The position numbers and the translations under genes were made by a program. The notes beneath the pieces were generated by a model. The model ran no database searches. It saw nothing but the letters and a program-made list of their open reading frames with translations, and was not told the DNA's origin. Source: Oscillospiraceae bacterium (GTDB taxonomy: Bacteria; Bacillota; Clostridia; UBA1381; UBA9506). From it: 64,000 nucleotides of DNA. The stretch spans positions 1 through 64,000 of the forward strand of contig SVJS01000007.1 of the NCBI GenBank assembly GCA_015068855.1. Direction: 5' to 3'. Shown piece by piece: positions 48,288 to 59,295 of this stretch. The number at the start of each line of letters is the position of its first letter. The first letter of the stretch is position 1.

Positions 48288-49214
48288 TTAGTGTTTTTTA
48301 TTGTAGTTTGCCGTCACGATACCGCTGCAAATCAAAACCAAGCCAAGCAGGAGATTTTGCAGAGGAACGTTCCCGTTTTCTGTCAGCATTAAAGCAGAGA
48401 GCAGAACCCCGAAAATGGGGATGGCAAAGCAGTAAATGGTAACGGAGGAAACGGGATTGTGCTTTAAGAGGATGCCCCAGACAGCGTATGCAATGGCAGA
48501 AAGCATGGCAAGATATAAAAGAACAGCTAGGGCCGTCAGATTAGGGATTTGCACAACGCCGCCAAACAAAAGTCCAACCACCACTAAAAACAGACCGCCA
48601 ATCACGAACTGGTAACCGCTTAAAATAACGGGGTCTTCATGGTCGCTATACCGCTTCATTAAAACGGAGGAAAAAGCGTAAGCCACAGCGGCAAAAAGAA
48701 CAAAACAGTCGCCTGTGAAATTAAAGGTTAAATCAAGGCCGTTTAGGTTGACTAAAATAATGCCCGCAAAGCCTAAAATGCAGGCCAGAATTTTCTTCAC
48801 GGTCAACTTTTCCTGACGGTAAATCAGGCAGGCAATCAAAATGGAAAAGAATGTGTTGGAAGCGCTGCCCACGGTTCCCTTAACCCCTGTGGTGTTAGCA
48901 AGACCTATGTAAAAGAAAATATATTGAATCACCGTTTGAAAGGAACTGATTTTGCAAATGGAAAGCCAGCTTTCCTTTTTGGGCCATAAAAAACGGCGAC
49001 GCGCCAGACTGTAAATCAAGATGGTCAAAACACCTGCCAGGGTGAAACGGAGACCGGCAAACAAAATGGTGGAAGCGGTATCGCGCACGGGCAGGGAGAA
49101 CTCATAGCCCAGCTTGATAAAGGGTGTTGCGCTGCCCCAGAGTGCGCAGCAGAGTAAACCCAAAAGAGCCACAATCCACGGATTTGTAAAGATGCTTTTG
49201 CTTGTTTTATTCAT
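48288..49214 (-). CDS. DMT-superfamily EamA-type transporter
   Basis: Ten hydrophobic segments; ALWGSATPFIKLG; VLMKRYSDHEDPVILSGYQFVIGG. Confidence 0.9.
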   Translation of the reverse strand: MNKTSKSIFTNPWIVALLGLLCCALWGSATPFIKLGYEFSLPVRDTASTILFAGLRFTLAGVLTILIYSLARRRFLWPKKESWLSICKISSFQTVIQYIFFYIGLANTTGVKGTVGSASNTFFSILIACLIYRQEKLTVKKILACILGFAGIILVNLNGLDLTFNFTGDCFVLFAAVAYAFSSVLMKRYSDHEDPVILSGYQFVIGGLFLVVVGLLFGGVVQIPNLTALAVLLYLAMLSAIAYAVWGILLKHNPVSSVTIYCFAIPIFGVLLSALMLTENGNVPLQNLLLGLVLICSGIVTANYNKKH

Positions 49215-49412
49215 ACGTAAACTCCTATCTTTTCTGTACTACACAAAGAGCATCATACCACAAAACAGACAATTTTTCAAGAGAAAAAGCACGAAAACAG
49301 GAAGCTGCTTTTGCATGCCGGCAGTCATGACAACAGTTGACGAATGGTATTTTTTGCAGTATAATTGGTACATATGAAAATTATGAAAATGGACCATAAA
49401 GGAGAATCGGTT

Positions 49413-50009
49413 ATGAAAAAAACAATCAGCCTTATCGTCTCTGTCCTGCTGTGCCTGTGCCTTTTGGCAGCCTGCGGCGGTGAAAAAAACGGCCAAACAG
49501 AGCATAGCTTTGTCAAAATGAGTCTGGAAGAGGGGGACTTTATCATTGAACTTTACCCTGAGGTTGCCCCCAAAACGGTTAAACATTTCTTAGAAACCGT
49601 GAAGTCGGGCTACTATGATGGCAAAGTGTTTCACCGTACCATTCCCGGCCTGATTCAGGGAGGCTCCGCTGACGGCTTTGGTGTTGGCGGCACGGGAAAA
49701 ACCGTTAAGGGAGAGTTTACGGAAAACGGCTTTGAGAACAACTTAAAGCATGAGCGTGGCGTCATTTCTATGGCGCGGACGAACGACCCGAACTCTGCCA
49801 GCGCCCAGTTTTTTATTATGACAACGGCCCAGCCCTATTTAGACGGTAATTATGCGACCTTTGGCAGGGTGGTAGAGGGTATTGAAATCGCTGACCGCAT
49901 TGCAGCCGGCCCCACACGCGGCATCAATAACGATGAACTGGTAGAAAAGCCTGTTATCGTTAAAGCGGAAATTCTGGAAAGCTATACCCCTTCTGTAAAG
50001 GCGGAATAA
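49413..50009 (+). CDS. cyclophilin-type peptidyl-prolyl cis-trans isomerase lipoprotein
   Basis: Lipobox LLAAC; FHRTIPGLIQGGSADGFGVGGTGKTVKGEF; SASAQFFIMT. Confidence 0.94.
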   Translation: MKKTISLIVSVLLCLCLLAACGGEKNGQTEHSFVKMSLEEGDFIIELYPEVAPKTVKHFLETVKSGYYDGKVFHRTIPGLIQGGSADGFGVGGTGKTVKGEFTENGFENNLKHERGVISMARTNDPNSASAQFFIMTTAQPYLDGNYATFGRVVEGIEIADRIAAGPTRGINNDELVEKPVIVKAEILESYTPSVKAE

Positions 50010-50164
50010 GTGATTTTGTATAAAGAAAGTGGCAGAAGCCGTAATTTTTATGTTAATTAGAAGAAAAAATTAAAAAAAAGGAAAATAATACTTGCATATT
50101 TCGCTCTAATATTGTAAAATGTATTATGATATTTTAACAACAATAATTTTAGGAGGTTTTACTC

Positions 50165-51178
50165 ATGGCAGTAAAAGTTGGTATTAATGGTTTTGGCCGT
50201 ATCGGTCGTCTGGCTTTCAGACAGATGTTCGGTGCTGAGGGTTATGAGGTTGTAGCAATCAACGACCTGACAAGCCCTAAAATGCTTGCTCATTTGCTCA
50301 AATACGATTCCGCTCAGGGTAAATATGCTCTGGCAGATACCGTTTCTGCAAGTGATGATTCCATCACTGTTGATGGCAAGACAATCAAAATTTATGCTGA
50401 AAAAGACGCTGTAAACATCCCCTGGGGTGCATTAGACGTTGACGTTGTTTTAGAGTGCACAGGTTTCTATACCTCTAAGGAAAAGGCTTCTGCTCACTTA
50501 ACAGCAGGCGCTAAGAAGGTTGTTATCTCTGCTCCGGCCGGCAACGATCTGCCCACCGTTGTTTACAACGTAAACCACAATATTCTGACCAAGGATGACA
50601 AGGTTATTTCCGCTGCATCCTGCACAACAAACTGCTTAGCTCCCATGGCTAAGGCTCTGAATGATTACATGCCCGTTGAAAGCGGTATCATGTCCACCAT
50701 TCATGCTTACACCGGCGACCAGATGATCTTAGACGGTCCTCAGAGAAAGGGCGACCTGCGTCGTTCCAGAGCTGGTGCGATCAACATCGTTCCCAACTCC
50801 ACCGGTGCTGCAAAAGCTATCGGCCTGGTTATTCCCGAACTGAACGGCAAGCTGATCGGTTCTGCTCAGCGTGTTCCGACCCCGACCGGTTCTACAACAA
50901 TCTTAGTTGCAGTTGTTAAGGGCAAGGCTACTGTTGAAGGTATCAACGCTGCTATGAAGGCTGCTGCTAACGAATCCTTTGCTTATAACGAAGACGAAAT
51001 CGTTTCTTCCGACATCATCGGTAGCCGTTTCGGTTCCATCTTCGACGCAACTCAGACAATGGTAACCAACATGGACAATGGTTATTCTCAGGTACAGGTT
51101 GTTTCCTGGTACGATAACGAGAACTCCTACACCAGCCAGATGGTTAGAACCATTAAATATTTCGCTGAGTTAGGCTAA
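50165..51178 (+). CDS. gap: glyceraldehyde-3-phosphate dehydrogenase
   Basis: [34 protein letters not shown]. Confidence 0.97.
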   Translation: MAVKVGINGFGRIGRLAFRQMFGAEGYEVVAINDLTSPKMLAHLLKYDSAQGKYALADTVSASDDSITVDGKTIKIYAEKDAVNIPWGALDVDVVLECTGFYTSKEKASAHLTAGAKKVVISAPAGNDLPTVVYNVNHNILTKDDKVISAASCTTNCLAPMAKALNDYMPVESGIMSTIHAYTGDQMILDGPQRKGDLRRSRAGAINIVPNSTGAAKAIGLVIPELNGKLIGSAQRVPTPTGSTTILVAVVKGKATVEGINAAMKAAANESFAYNEDEIVSSDIIGSRFGSIFDATQTMVTNMDNGYSQVQVVSWYDNENSYTSQMVRTIKYFAELG

Positions 51179-51194
51179 GTTTAATTTAAGCGTA

Positions 51195-51230
51195 AAAGTC
51201 CGAAAAGCATTTGCTTTTCGGACTTTTTTT
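51195..51230 (+). terminator. rho-independent terminator
   Basis: aaaagtccgaaaagcatttgcttttcggactttttt. Confidence 0.9.
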
Positions 51231-51252
51231 GCTTTTATAACAAAACGACAAC

Positions 51253-51289
51253 AAAAAAAGGACCGATGAAATCGGCCCTTTTTATTTTT
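51253..51289 (-). terminator. terminator for mscL (minus strand)
   Basis: aaaaaaaggaccgatgaaatcggccctttttat hairpin. Confidence 0.7.
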
Positions 51290-51299
51290 AGCCTGTTAA

Positions 51300-51740
51300 T
51301 CAGGCTTCGTCTTTTTTGGCGGCTTCTTTTAATAAATCGCGAATTTCGGTTAAAAGCTCTTCCTGTGTCGGCTTCGGTTCCTCCGGAACCGCCTCGGCCA
51401 CAGGCTCCGGCTTGATTTTGTTCTTTGTTTTGGTAACCAGGCGAATCATCAGGAAAATGGAGAACGAAATAATCAAAAAGTCAATCACGTTCTGAATAAA
51501 ATTGCCGTATGTAATGGCGGCCTCCGGTTTCATCACCGTGCCGTTTTCAATGATGGCGGGAGAGAGCACCAGCTTTAAGGACTTAAAATCCATGCCGGCG
51601 GTTAAGAAACCGAAGAACGGCATGATTAAATCATTGACAATGGATGTGACAATTTTCCCGAAAGCGCCACCGATGATAACACCAATGGCCATGTCGACTA
51701 CGTTGCCTTTCATGGCAAATGCTTTGAAATCTTTTAACAT
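51300..51740 (-). CDS. mscL: large-conductance mechanosensitive channel
   Basis: MLKDFKAFAMKGNVVDMAIGVIIGGAFGKIVTSIVNDLIMPFFG. Confidence 0.97.
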   Translation of the reverse strand: MLKDFKAFAMKGNVVDMAIGVIIGGAFGKIVTSIVNDLIMPFFGFLTAGMDFKSLKLVLSPAIIENGTVMKPEAAITYGNFIQNVIDFLIISFSIFLMIRLVTKTKNKIKPEPVAEAVPEEPKPTQEELLTEIRDLLKEAAKKDEA

Positions 51741-51768
51741 AGAATAGCCCCCTGTTATTATATTTTGT

Positions 51769-52716
51769 TTATGCCCAAACTCGTTGGGCAATTTCTTTCA
51801 TTTCCTCTAAACTGGTTGCGGCAAAGGCCTTGTTCTTGGCAGCGGCGGAATGCGGCATGCCCTTTAAGTACCAGGCCATGTGCTTGCGGGCTTCCAAAAT
51901 CCCTTGACGCTCGCCTTTATAATGCACCAAAAGCTCTACATGTTTCAGGACGGTCACCAGTTTTTCTTCGTTTGTAACCGCCTCATACTGCCCGCTTTCG
52001 GTAAATGCCTTGCATTGGCGGAACAGGAACGGGTTCCCTAAGGCACCACGGCCAATCATCACGCTGTCGCAACCGGTTTCCTGCTTCATGCGGATGGCTT
52101 CTTCCGGCGTAGTAATATCGCCGTTGCCAATGACCGGAATGGAAACGGCGGCTTTGACGGCCTTAATGTCCGCCCAGTCTGCATGACCTGCATAAAATTG
52201 CTGCCTGGTTCTGGCATGAAGTGTAACGGCGCTGACGCCTTCGGCTTCGGCAAGACGAGCCAGCTCCACACAGTTTTTGCTCATCTCGTCCCAACCGGAA
52301 CGAAACTTAACGCTTAAAGGAACAGAAAGCTCCCGCATCATGGCGGAAAGAACTTTTTGCGCTTTTTCCAAATCGCGCCCGAGGGCGGCACCGTCACCGT
52401 TTGAGACAATCTTCGGGGTAGGGCAACCCATGTTTAGGTCCAGGGCGCTGACGCCGGCCTCTTGCAGCTCGCATGCCGCTTTGGCCAGAGGCTCCGGCTC
52501 GCTGCCGAAGAGCTGCACAATCAAAGGGGCTTCCTTTACTTCCGTCTGCAAGAGAGTTTTGGTTTTTTTGTCGCCATACATAATGCCCTTGGCGCTAATC
52601 ATTTCAGAAACCACATAATCGGCGCCGAAATCCTTGCAAATCAAGCGGAAGGGCAGGTCTGTCACACCGGCCATGGGTGCTAACAATATCTGATTTGAGT
52701 AGTTCACAAAGAACAC
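51769..52716 (-). CDS. dusB: tRNA-dihydrouridine synthase
   Basis: LAPMAGVTDLPFRLICKDFGADYVVSEMISA; DLNMGCPTPKIVSNGDGAAL; VIGNGDI. Confidence 0.95.
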   Translation of the reverse strand: MFFVNYSNQILLAPMAGVTDLPFRLICKDFGADYVVSEMISAKGIMYGDKKTKTLLQTEVKEAPLIVQLFGSEPEPLAKAACELQEAGVSALDLNMGCPTPKIVSNGDGAALGRDLEKAQKVLSAMMRELSVPLSVKFRSGWDEMSKNCVELARLAEAEGVSAVTLHARTRQQFYAGHADWADIKAVKAAVSIPVIGNGDITTPEEAIRMKQETGCDSVMIGRGALGNPFLFRQCKAFTESGQYEAVTNEEKLVTVLKHVELLVHYKGERQGILEARKHMAWYLKGMPHSAAAKNKAFAATSLEEMKEIAQRVWA

Positions 52717-52734
52717 TCCTGTTCTGTTTCGAAT

Positions 52735-53604
52735 TTATAGGCCGCGAAGCGCTTGCTTAGCCGCCCGGACGGCATCCTCTGAAATGTCACAACGCAGAAG
52801 ATAAATAGGCAGGTTTTCTACCAGTTTTGCAACCAGGTCCATGTTCTTTTCGGCTAAGACAGGCAGCGCCGGCTTGCGAACAGCATCTAAAATCTGCCAG
52901 ACGGCTTCCATGGGGTCCATGGGCAATAGCGCGCAGGTGGTGGCACGCTCAATAAAAATGATGGCCGCAAGGGGCACACGAACATTTTTGTGAATGGAAT
53001 TTTTGCCACTCCAGGGGGCGCCATATAAGAAAGGCTTGTCCGCCTCCATGCGAATGATGGGTTTATCATCATTGACCATAGCGGTCCCGGGTACATGTTT
53101 GAGCCACAAACCGGTATGGGTGGACTTTCCCGTGCCCGAGGGAGCGGAGAAGATTAAACCCTGTGAGTTCACAGCGATAGAGGAACCGTGGAACACCATG
53201 CCCTGATGCAAAAGCAGGGCATAGCATAGCATTTCGTGAATCAAATTGTAGGGACGCTGGTCTTCTGAAAGCCCTAACACCTCAGAAGGGCACAGCCAAA
53301 GCTCCACGTTGCGGAAAGCGCTGTCTGTCACCATGGCATTATAAATTCTGTCGGAAATTTCCGGAATCTGGTCATAAAAAGCATAGCCGCCGTCCTTTGT
53401 GATGCACCAATGCCGTTTGTTAACGTCAGCGACCAGGGTATGCTCCGGCAATGTAATATCCGTGCAGTTCAAATGAAAGGTAAAGACCATGTCGGGCGCT
53501 TCGGTTGGCTCGACCTGATAGCAGGCCAGATGCTTACGGTCTGCTTCTAAAAAATGGTCCTCCGTCTGTATGGTAAGACCGGCTATTTTATAAAATAATG
53601 ACAT
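52735..53604 (-). CDS. orphan HPr-kinase/PEPCK-like P-loop protein
   Basis: GMVFHGSSIAVNSQGLIFSAPSGTGKSTHTGLWLKHVPGTAMVNDDKPII Walker A/B of HprK-like family. Confidence 0.8.
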   Translation of the reverse strand: MSLFYKIAGLTIQTEDHFLEADRKHLACYQVEPTEAPDMVFTFHLNCTDITLPEHTLVADVNKRHWCITKDGGYAFYDQIPEISDRIYNAMVTDSAFRNVELWLCPSEVLGLSEDQRPYNLIHEMLCYALLLHQGMVFHGSSIAVNSQGLIFSAPSGTGKSTHTGLWLKHVPGTAMVNDDKPIIRMEADKPFLYGAPWSGKNSIHKNVRVPLAAIIFIERATTCALLPMDPMEAVWQILDAVRKPALPVLAEKNMDLVAKLVENLPIYLLRCDISEDAVRAAKQALRGL

Positions 53605-53769
53605 GTTATCACACCCCTACCTGTTTATTGTATCATGGGGACCCGTCAAAGTCAATCGGCATTTATGCCCGGCTTTTAATAAAAATCAAAAGTAATCGTC
53701 GGTTGGGTCTTGTTTTTGTTTACCTCTTATGATATACTTATTATAATTATGTTGTAAGGAGCGAGAACC

Positions 53770-54987
53770 GTGAGAAACGTATTCGACATTTTGAAGGAAA
53801 GGGAATTGATTGCCCAGACCACCCATGAAGAAGAAATCAGGGAACTTTTAGGTAAGGAAAAAGTGACCTTTTATATCGGTTTTGACCCAACGGCGGACAG
53901 CCTGCATGTTGGTCATTTTCTGCAAATGGTAGTTATGCGTCACTTGCAGGATGCCGGCCACAGACCCATTGCTTTGGTTGGCGGCGGCACCGGTATGGTG
54001 GGCGATCCCTCCGGCAGAACGGATATGCGCCAGATGATGACGGTGGAAACCATTAACTATAACTGTGAGCGTTTCAAAAAACAGCTCTCCACGATTATTG
54101 ATTTTTCCGATGGCAAAGCCATTATGGTTAATAATGCAGACTGGCTGAGAAACTTAAATTACATAGAATTTCTGCGCGACATCGGCTCCTGCTTCTCTGT
54201 TAACGAGATGCTGCGTGCCAAGTGCTTCCAGACCCGCTTGGAAAAAGGTCTGTCCTTTATTGAGTTTAACTATATGCTCATGCAAAGCTATGACTTTTTG
54301 CAGCTCTATAAGCAGTATGGCTGTAAAATGGAGCTGGGCGGCGATGACCAGTGGAGCAACATTTTAGGCGGTATCGACCTGGTTCGCCGTAAGGAAAATC
54401 AGCAGGTATACGGCATGACCTTTGCCCTTCTGACAACCTCTGACGGCAAGAAGATGGGTAAAACAGCCAAGGGTGCTCTGTGGCTTGACCCTGAAAAAAC
54501 CTCTCCTTACGAATTCTATCAGTATTTCCGCAATGTGGGTGACGATGATGTTATCCGTTGCTTAAAGCTCATCACTTTTGTGCCCATGGACGAAATTCAT
54601 CGCCTGGAAAAGCTGGAAGGTCAGGAGCTCAATGAAGCAAAGCGTATTCTGGCTTTTGAGGTTACCAAGCTTGTTCACGGCGAAGCGGAGGCACAAAAGG
54701 CCATGGAAACCGCTGAGAGCCTGTTTGGCGCGGCTAAGAGCGCTGAAAACATGCCCACAACCGAAATGGAGCTGACAGAAGCGACCTACGGTCTTTTAGA
54801 TGTCATGCTGCTGGCAAAACTGATTCCCTCAAAGGGCGAGGGACGCAGACTCATTCAGCAGGGTGGCGTATCTGTTAACGATGAAAAAATTACAGATGCA
54901 GCCTATCAGGTGTCCGCTGACAGTCTCCGTGAGGGCATCATTATCAAAAAAGGTAAAAAGGTTTACCACAGAGTAGTTGGAAAGTAA
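53770..54987 (+). CDS. tyrS: tyrosine--tRNA ligase
   Basis: [32 protein letters not shown]-terminal S4; GTG start. Confidence 0.96.
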   Translation: MRNVFDILKERELIAQTTHEEEIRELLGKEKVTFYIGFDPTADSLHVGHFLQMVVMRHLQDAGHRPIALVGGGTGMVGDPSGRTDMRQMMTVETINYNCERFKKQLSTIIDFSDGKAIMVNNADWLRNLNYIEFLRDIGSCFSVNEMLRAKCFQTRLEKGLSFIEFNYMLMQSYDFLQLYKQYGCKMELGGDDQWSNILGGIDLVRRKENQQVYGMTFALLTTSDGKKMGKTAKGALWLDPEKTSPYEFYQYFRNVGDDDVIRCLKLITFVPMDEIHRLEKLEGQELNEAKRILAFEVTKLVHGEAEAQKAMETAESLFGAAKSAENMPTTEMELTEATYGLLDVMLLAKLIPSKGEGRRLIQQGGVSVNDEKITDAAYQVSADSLREGIIIKKGKKVYHRVVGK

Positions 54988-54992
54988 CATAA

Positions 54993-55026
54993 CGATGCGC
55001 CCTGAACCAAGCAGGGCGCATTTTAT
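54993..55026 (+). terminator. probable terminator
   Basis: atgcgccctgaaccaagcagggcgcatttta. Confidence 0.7.
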
Positions 55027-55055
55027 CTTTGAATCGTTTGGCAAGGAGTGATGGT

Positions 55056-55976
55056 ATGCCAATTAAAATTCCAAATAAGTTACCGGCAACAAAAACCTTA
55101 ACAGAGGAAAATATTTTCGTTATCACGGAAACCCGTGCGCTGACGCAGGACATTCGTCCCTTGAAAATTGCCATCTTAAACTTAATGCCCACCAAAATTG
55201 AAACGGAAACGCAGCTGGCAAGGCTTTTGGGCAATTCTCCGTTGCAGGTGGAGCTGACACTTCTGCACACAGAAAGCTATAAATCCAAAAACATCAATGA
55301 AGAGCACATGCTTTCGTTTTATAAAACCTTTGCTGAGGTGGAGGACGAAACCTTTGACGGCATGGTAATCACCGGTGCGCCTGTGGAGCAGATGGAGTTT
55401 GAGGATGTGCTCTATTGGGATGAGCTTTGCCGCATTTTCGAATGGACAAAAACCCACGTGACCAGCACGTTTCATATTTGCTGGGGCGCACAGGCAGGGC
55501 TTTACTATCACTACGGTATTAAAAAGCATCCCTTACAGGAAAAGCTGTTTGGCGTTTATGAACATCAGGTGGAGCATAAGTCCTCCATTTTGTTCCGTGG
55601 CTTTGATGACGTGTTTTATGTGCCCCATTCCCGTCACACAACGATTTTGCGTGAGGATGTGGAAAAGGTCCCTCAGCTGAAAATTTTAGCATCATCTCCT
55701 GATGCCGGGCTTTATGTTATCAGCACTTCCCGCGGGCGACAGATTTTCGTCACCGGCCACTCAGAATATGATGCGAAAACGCTGGATAACGAATATAGGC
55801 GCGATGTTGCCGCAGGGCTTCCGATTGCGGTGCCCCAGCATTATTTCCCTGATGATGACCCGTCGCGTCCGCCTATTGTTTCCTGGCGCAGCCACGCCAA
55901 CCTCTTATATTCCAACTGGCTGAACTATTTTGTATATCAGGTGACCCCCTACGATATCACAAAAATCAAGCAATAA
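55056..55976 (+). CDS. metA: homoserine O-acyltransferase (MetA type)
   Basis: [66 protein letters not shown]. Confidence 0.96.
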   Translation: MPIKIPNKLPATKTLTEENIFVITETRALTQDIRPLKIAILNLMPTKIETETQLARLLGNSPLQVELTLLHTESYKSKNINEEHMLSFYKTFAEVEDETFDGMVITGAPVEQMEFEDVLYWDELCRIFEWTKTHVTSTFHICWGAQAGLYYHYGIKKHPLQEKLFGVYEHQVEHKSSILFRGFDDVFYVPHSRHTTILREDVEKVPQLKILASSPDAGLYVISTSRGRQIFVTGHSEYDAKTLDNEYRRDVAAGLPIAVPQHYFPDDDPSRPPIVSWRSHANLLYSNWLNYFVYQVTPYDITKIKQ

Positions 55977-55987
55977 TGTTTATACAA

Positions 55988-56023
55988 TAAAAAAAGACAG
56001 TCCGCACGGACTGTCTTTTTTTG
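55988..56023. terminator. bidirectional terminator
   Basis: aaaaaaagacagtccgcacggactgtcttttttt. Confidence 0.9.
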
Positions 56024-56031
56024 AATCTGTT

Positions 56032-56973
56032 TTATTGTACGTCGCTCAGGGTAGGCAGAGCCGGAATGGCGCCGCGCTTTCCAACGCAGAAACCGGCAAC
56101 GCGGTTTGCAAAAGCACCAAAGTCTTCTGCCTGAGCCGGTGTTATCAGGCAGGAAGCGTTGTTTTCGCTGCAAAGCTTGTATAAAAATCCACCTAAGAAT
56201 GAGTCGCCTGCACCGGTCGTGTCAACAACCTGTGCCTGCGCTGCGGGAACAAACACCTTACTTCCCTGACAGGAAATCAAAGCACCATCGCCGCCGCAGG
56301 TCAGTAAAACCAACTTAACGCCCTGCTGATGCAGATGGTCGGCTGCGGTTTCGATATCTGTGGTGTCACAGAGAAGCTCTGTTTCATTATCAGATAATTT
56401 CATGATATCCACCATGGGAACAACGGAGCGCATAGCTTCTATGGCGGCCGCCTCGGAAGACCACAAAAGGGGTCTGTAATTGGGGTCATAGGAGATTAAG
56501 CATCCGTTTTCGCGCGCTCTTGTAACGGCAGACAGAGTCGCTGTTTTAACCGGCTCATCCGTTAAAGAAAGGGAGCCGAAGTGCAAAATGTCAGCCGCGC
56601 CAAGCAGTGCATCAGGAATCTCATCAGCACAAAGACGGGTGTCCGCGCTACCTTTTCTGGCAAAGGAAAAGCTTCTGTCGCCATCGGGGGAGAGCTTTAC
56701 AAACGCCAGGGTTGTAAAGGCTTCATCAGTTTGCAAGGTATAATCGGTAGAAACGCCGCAAGCCTTTAAGGTTTCAATCAAAAAATCGCCATGCATATCG
56801 TTGCCGACCTTGCCTAAGAAAGCTGTTTTGAGTCCTAATTTAGCACAGGCGCATGCCACGTTGGCCGGGGCACCGCCGGGGTTTTGCTCAAAAATCTTCA
56901 TACCGTTCTGGGACAGCCCGATATCCGTAAAGTCAATCAAAGCTTCGCCCATGGAAATAATGTTGAATTTCAT
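56032..56973 (-). CDS. PfkB-family carbohydrate kinase (fructokinase-like)
   Basis: MGEALIDF; NPGGAPANVACACAKLGLKTAFLGKVGND; VVDTTGAGDSFLGGF. Confidence 0.93.
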   Translation of the reverse strand: MKFNIISMGEALIDFTDIGLSQNGMKIFEQNPGGAPANVACACAKLGLKTAFLGKVGNDMHGDFLIETLKACGVSTDYTLQTDEAFTTLAFVKLSPDGDRSFSFARKGSADTRLCADEIPDALLGAADILHFGSLSLTDEPVKTATLSAVTRARENGCLISYDPNYRPLLWSSEAAAIEAMRSVVPMVDIMKLSDNETELLCDTTDIETAADHLHQQGVKLVLLTCGGDGALISCQGSKVFVPAAQAQVVDTTGAGDSFLGGFLYKLCSENNASCLITPAQAEDFGAFANRVAGFCVGKRGAIPALPTLSDVQ

Positions 56974-57108
56974 ATTTTTCGCTCCTTGTTACTTAAACAT
57001 CTGAGAGTATATGTTTAGTGTATCATAATTAGCAGGAAAAGTAAAGACAATTATGCATAATGTCCCATTGGCGGGGGCAAACTGAGAAAAAACAAAAGGA
57101 GGGTTAAC

Positions 57109-57543
57109 ATGGTTGAAAGTGATACCATTAAACTTTTGAGAGAATGTGATGCGGGCATTATTATGGGTGTCGATTCCATTGATGATGTACTCTCTCATGT
57201 CAAGGATGAGCGCTTGAAGCGAACACTCGAAACCTGTAAGGAAGAGCATGAGAAATTAAAAGAGAAATTACAGGAGCAACTTGCCGATTATCAGGATGAC
57301 GGGAAAAATCCCAACCCTGTGGCCAAAGGCATGTCCTGGATGAAAACCATGGGAAAAATGATGATGGATGATTCAGATGCAACCATCGCAGACCTGATGA
57401 CAGACGGCAGCAACATGGGCGTTAAGTCGCTCAGCCGTTATCTTAATCAATATGCCGCAGCCGATGAGGATTCCAAAAACATCACCAAGGACCTGATTCA
57501 GCTGGAAGAAAAGCTTTCTGTGGATATGCGCGCTTATCTGTAA
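57109..57543 (+). CDS. hypothetical helical-bundle protein (ferritin-like/DUF2383-like?)
   Basis: Helix-rich translation, no recognised catalytic motif. Confidence 0.5.
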   Translation: MVESDTIKLLRECDAGIIMGVDSIDDVLSHVKDERLKRTLETCKEEHEKLKEKLQEQLADYQDDGKNPNPVAKGMSWMKTMGKMMMDDSDATIADLMTDGSNMGVKSLSRYLNQYAAADEDSKNITKDLIQLEEKLSVDMRAYL

Positions 57544-57548
57544 GAGTA

Positions 57549-57588
57549 GAGGTTGTGACAAAGGTAGATTGTCACAACCTTTTTTTGT
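57549..57588 (+). terminator. rho-independent terminator
   Basis: aggttgtgacaaaggtagattgtcacaaccttttttt. Confidence 0.9.
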
Positions 57589-57719
57589 GCAAGTTTCAGC
57601 GGAAATTTCCTTGCTTATTTTTTGCGCTTGTGGTATACTAAGATGGGTGTAACTTTTTAACAGATTTGATTAAAAAGAGATAGAAAAGTTGTAAATGTAA
57701 CAATGGGGAGACTAAGGAA

Positions 57720-59060
57720 ATGAAAGCGCAATTATCATCAATTTGGTATCAGGCCTTAAAAATAATCAAGGATAATCCCAATGTGAGCCAATCGGCTTAT
57801 GAGCATTGGATTGAACCTCTTTTGCCTGTCGGTATGACAGAAGAGGCGATTTATTTGAAGGTGCCGACGGAGCTGCATCTGGAAATTGTCAAGTCCATGC
57901 ATTTTGACACTATCCAGAGCGCCATTTTAGCTGCCTCGGAACGTTTTTACAACGTGGAGCTGTTAGACTATAACCAGCCTCTGCCGGCAGAGCTTGAATA
58001 CACGGTTACCTACAATGACCGTGACGAAGGCGCCATCACCTTAAACCCGAAATATTCATTCTCATCGTTTGTGGTAGGCGATTCCAACCGCCTGGCGCAT
58101 GCTGCATCTCAGGCAGTTTCCGAACGTCCGGCCGATGCTTTTAACCCGCTTTTTATCTATGGCGGACCGGGACTTGGTAAAACCCATCTTGTGCAGGCGA
58201 TTGGTAACGAAATCAAGGAAAAGAATCCCATGGCAAACATCGTGTATGTTACCAGTGAAAAATTTACCAATGACTTTATTAACACGTTGCTTGACAAAAA
58301 GACGGTGGATTTTCGTAATAAGTACAGAACCTGTGATGTCCTGATTGTTGATGACATTCAGTTTATTTCCAATAAAGACCAGACGCAGATTGAATTTTTC
58401 CATACCTTTAACACGCTGCACGAGGCCAACAAACAGATTATCATTACCTCTGACCGTCCCCCGCGTGAAATCAAGGAACTGGAAGAGCGTATGCGGACCC
58501 GTTTTGAATGGGGCCTGATTGTGGATATCAAGCAGCCGGACTTGGAAACCCGTGTGGCGATTCTGAAAAAGAAAGCCAGCGAGGAAAACTTTGAGGTGCC
58601 GGACGATATTCTGTTTTACATAGCGGAGCACTTAAAATCAAACATCCGTAATTTAGAGGGCGTCTTAAAGCGCCTGATGGCTTACAATGTTTTGATGGGC
58701 AAGCCCATCACCATGCAGCTTGCCGATGAAGCCATCAAGGAGTTTTTGAACAAATCGGATGACCCTCATGTGAACACGGAATACATTTTATCCATTGTGT
58801 CCAATTATTTTGGTGTTACCTCGGACGAAATTTTGTCCTCCAAGCGCACCAAGGAGATTGCCTATGCCCGTCATATTGCCATGTATCTGATGCGTGAATT
58901 CACGGGACAGTCCCTGCCGGAAATCGGCAAAGAGCTGGGCGGCAGAAACCATGCCACCGTACTGAACGGTATTAATAACATCAAAAACAGCATGGAGAAA
59001 AATGAAGATACCAAAAAAATTGTGGAGGAGCTTGTGACAAATCTGGAAAACAGACAGTAA
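57720..59060 (+). CDS. dnaA: chromosomal replication initiator protein DnaA
   Basis: [51 protein letters not shown]-terminal [15 protein letters not shown]. Confidence 0.97.
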   Translation: MKAQLSSIWYQALKIIKDNPNVSQSAYEHWIEPLLPVGMTEEAIYLKVPTELHLEIVKSMHFDTIQSAILAASERFYNVELLDYNQPLPAELEYTVTYNDRDEGAITLNPKYSFSSFVVGDSNRLAHAASQAVSERPADAFNPLFIYGGPGLGKTHLVQAIGNEIKEKNPMANIVYVTSEKFTNDFINTLLDKKTVDFRNKYRTCDVLIVDDIQFISNKDQTQIEFFHTFNTLHEANKQIIITSDRPPREIKELEERMRTRFEWGLIVDIKQPDLETRVAILKKKASEENFEVPDDILFYIAEHLKSNIRNLEGVLKRLMAYNVLMGKPITMQLADEAIKEFLNKSDDPHVNTEYILSIVSNYFGVTSDEILSSKRTKEIAYARHIAMYLMREFTGQSLPEIGKELGGRNHATVLNGINNIKNSMEKNEDTKKIVEELVTNLENRQ

Positions 59061-59076
59061 TGCAAGCATCAAAAAC

Positions 59077-59292
59077 ATGCAGATACAGATTGAAACAGAA
59101 TTTATCAAATTAGACCAGCTATTAAAATTGGCGGGGATCGCCATGACCGGCGGAGATGCTAAGTTTTTAATTCAATCCGGGGCGGTCAGCGTAAACGGCG
59201 AGCCTTGTACCATGCGGGGAAAAAAGCTGTATCCCGGGGATGCTGTCTTAGTATCCTTAGAGGATGAGAGCATGGAGCTGGTCGTGGAGTAG
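59077..59292 (+). CDS. yaaA: S4-domain protein YaaA
   Basis: [34 protein letters not shown]; between dnaA and recF. Confidence 0.92.
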   Translation: MQIQIETEFIKLDQLLKLAGIAMTGGDAKFLIQSGAVSVNGEPCTMRGKKLYPGDAVLVSLEDESMELVVE

Positions 59293-59295
59293 TCT

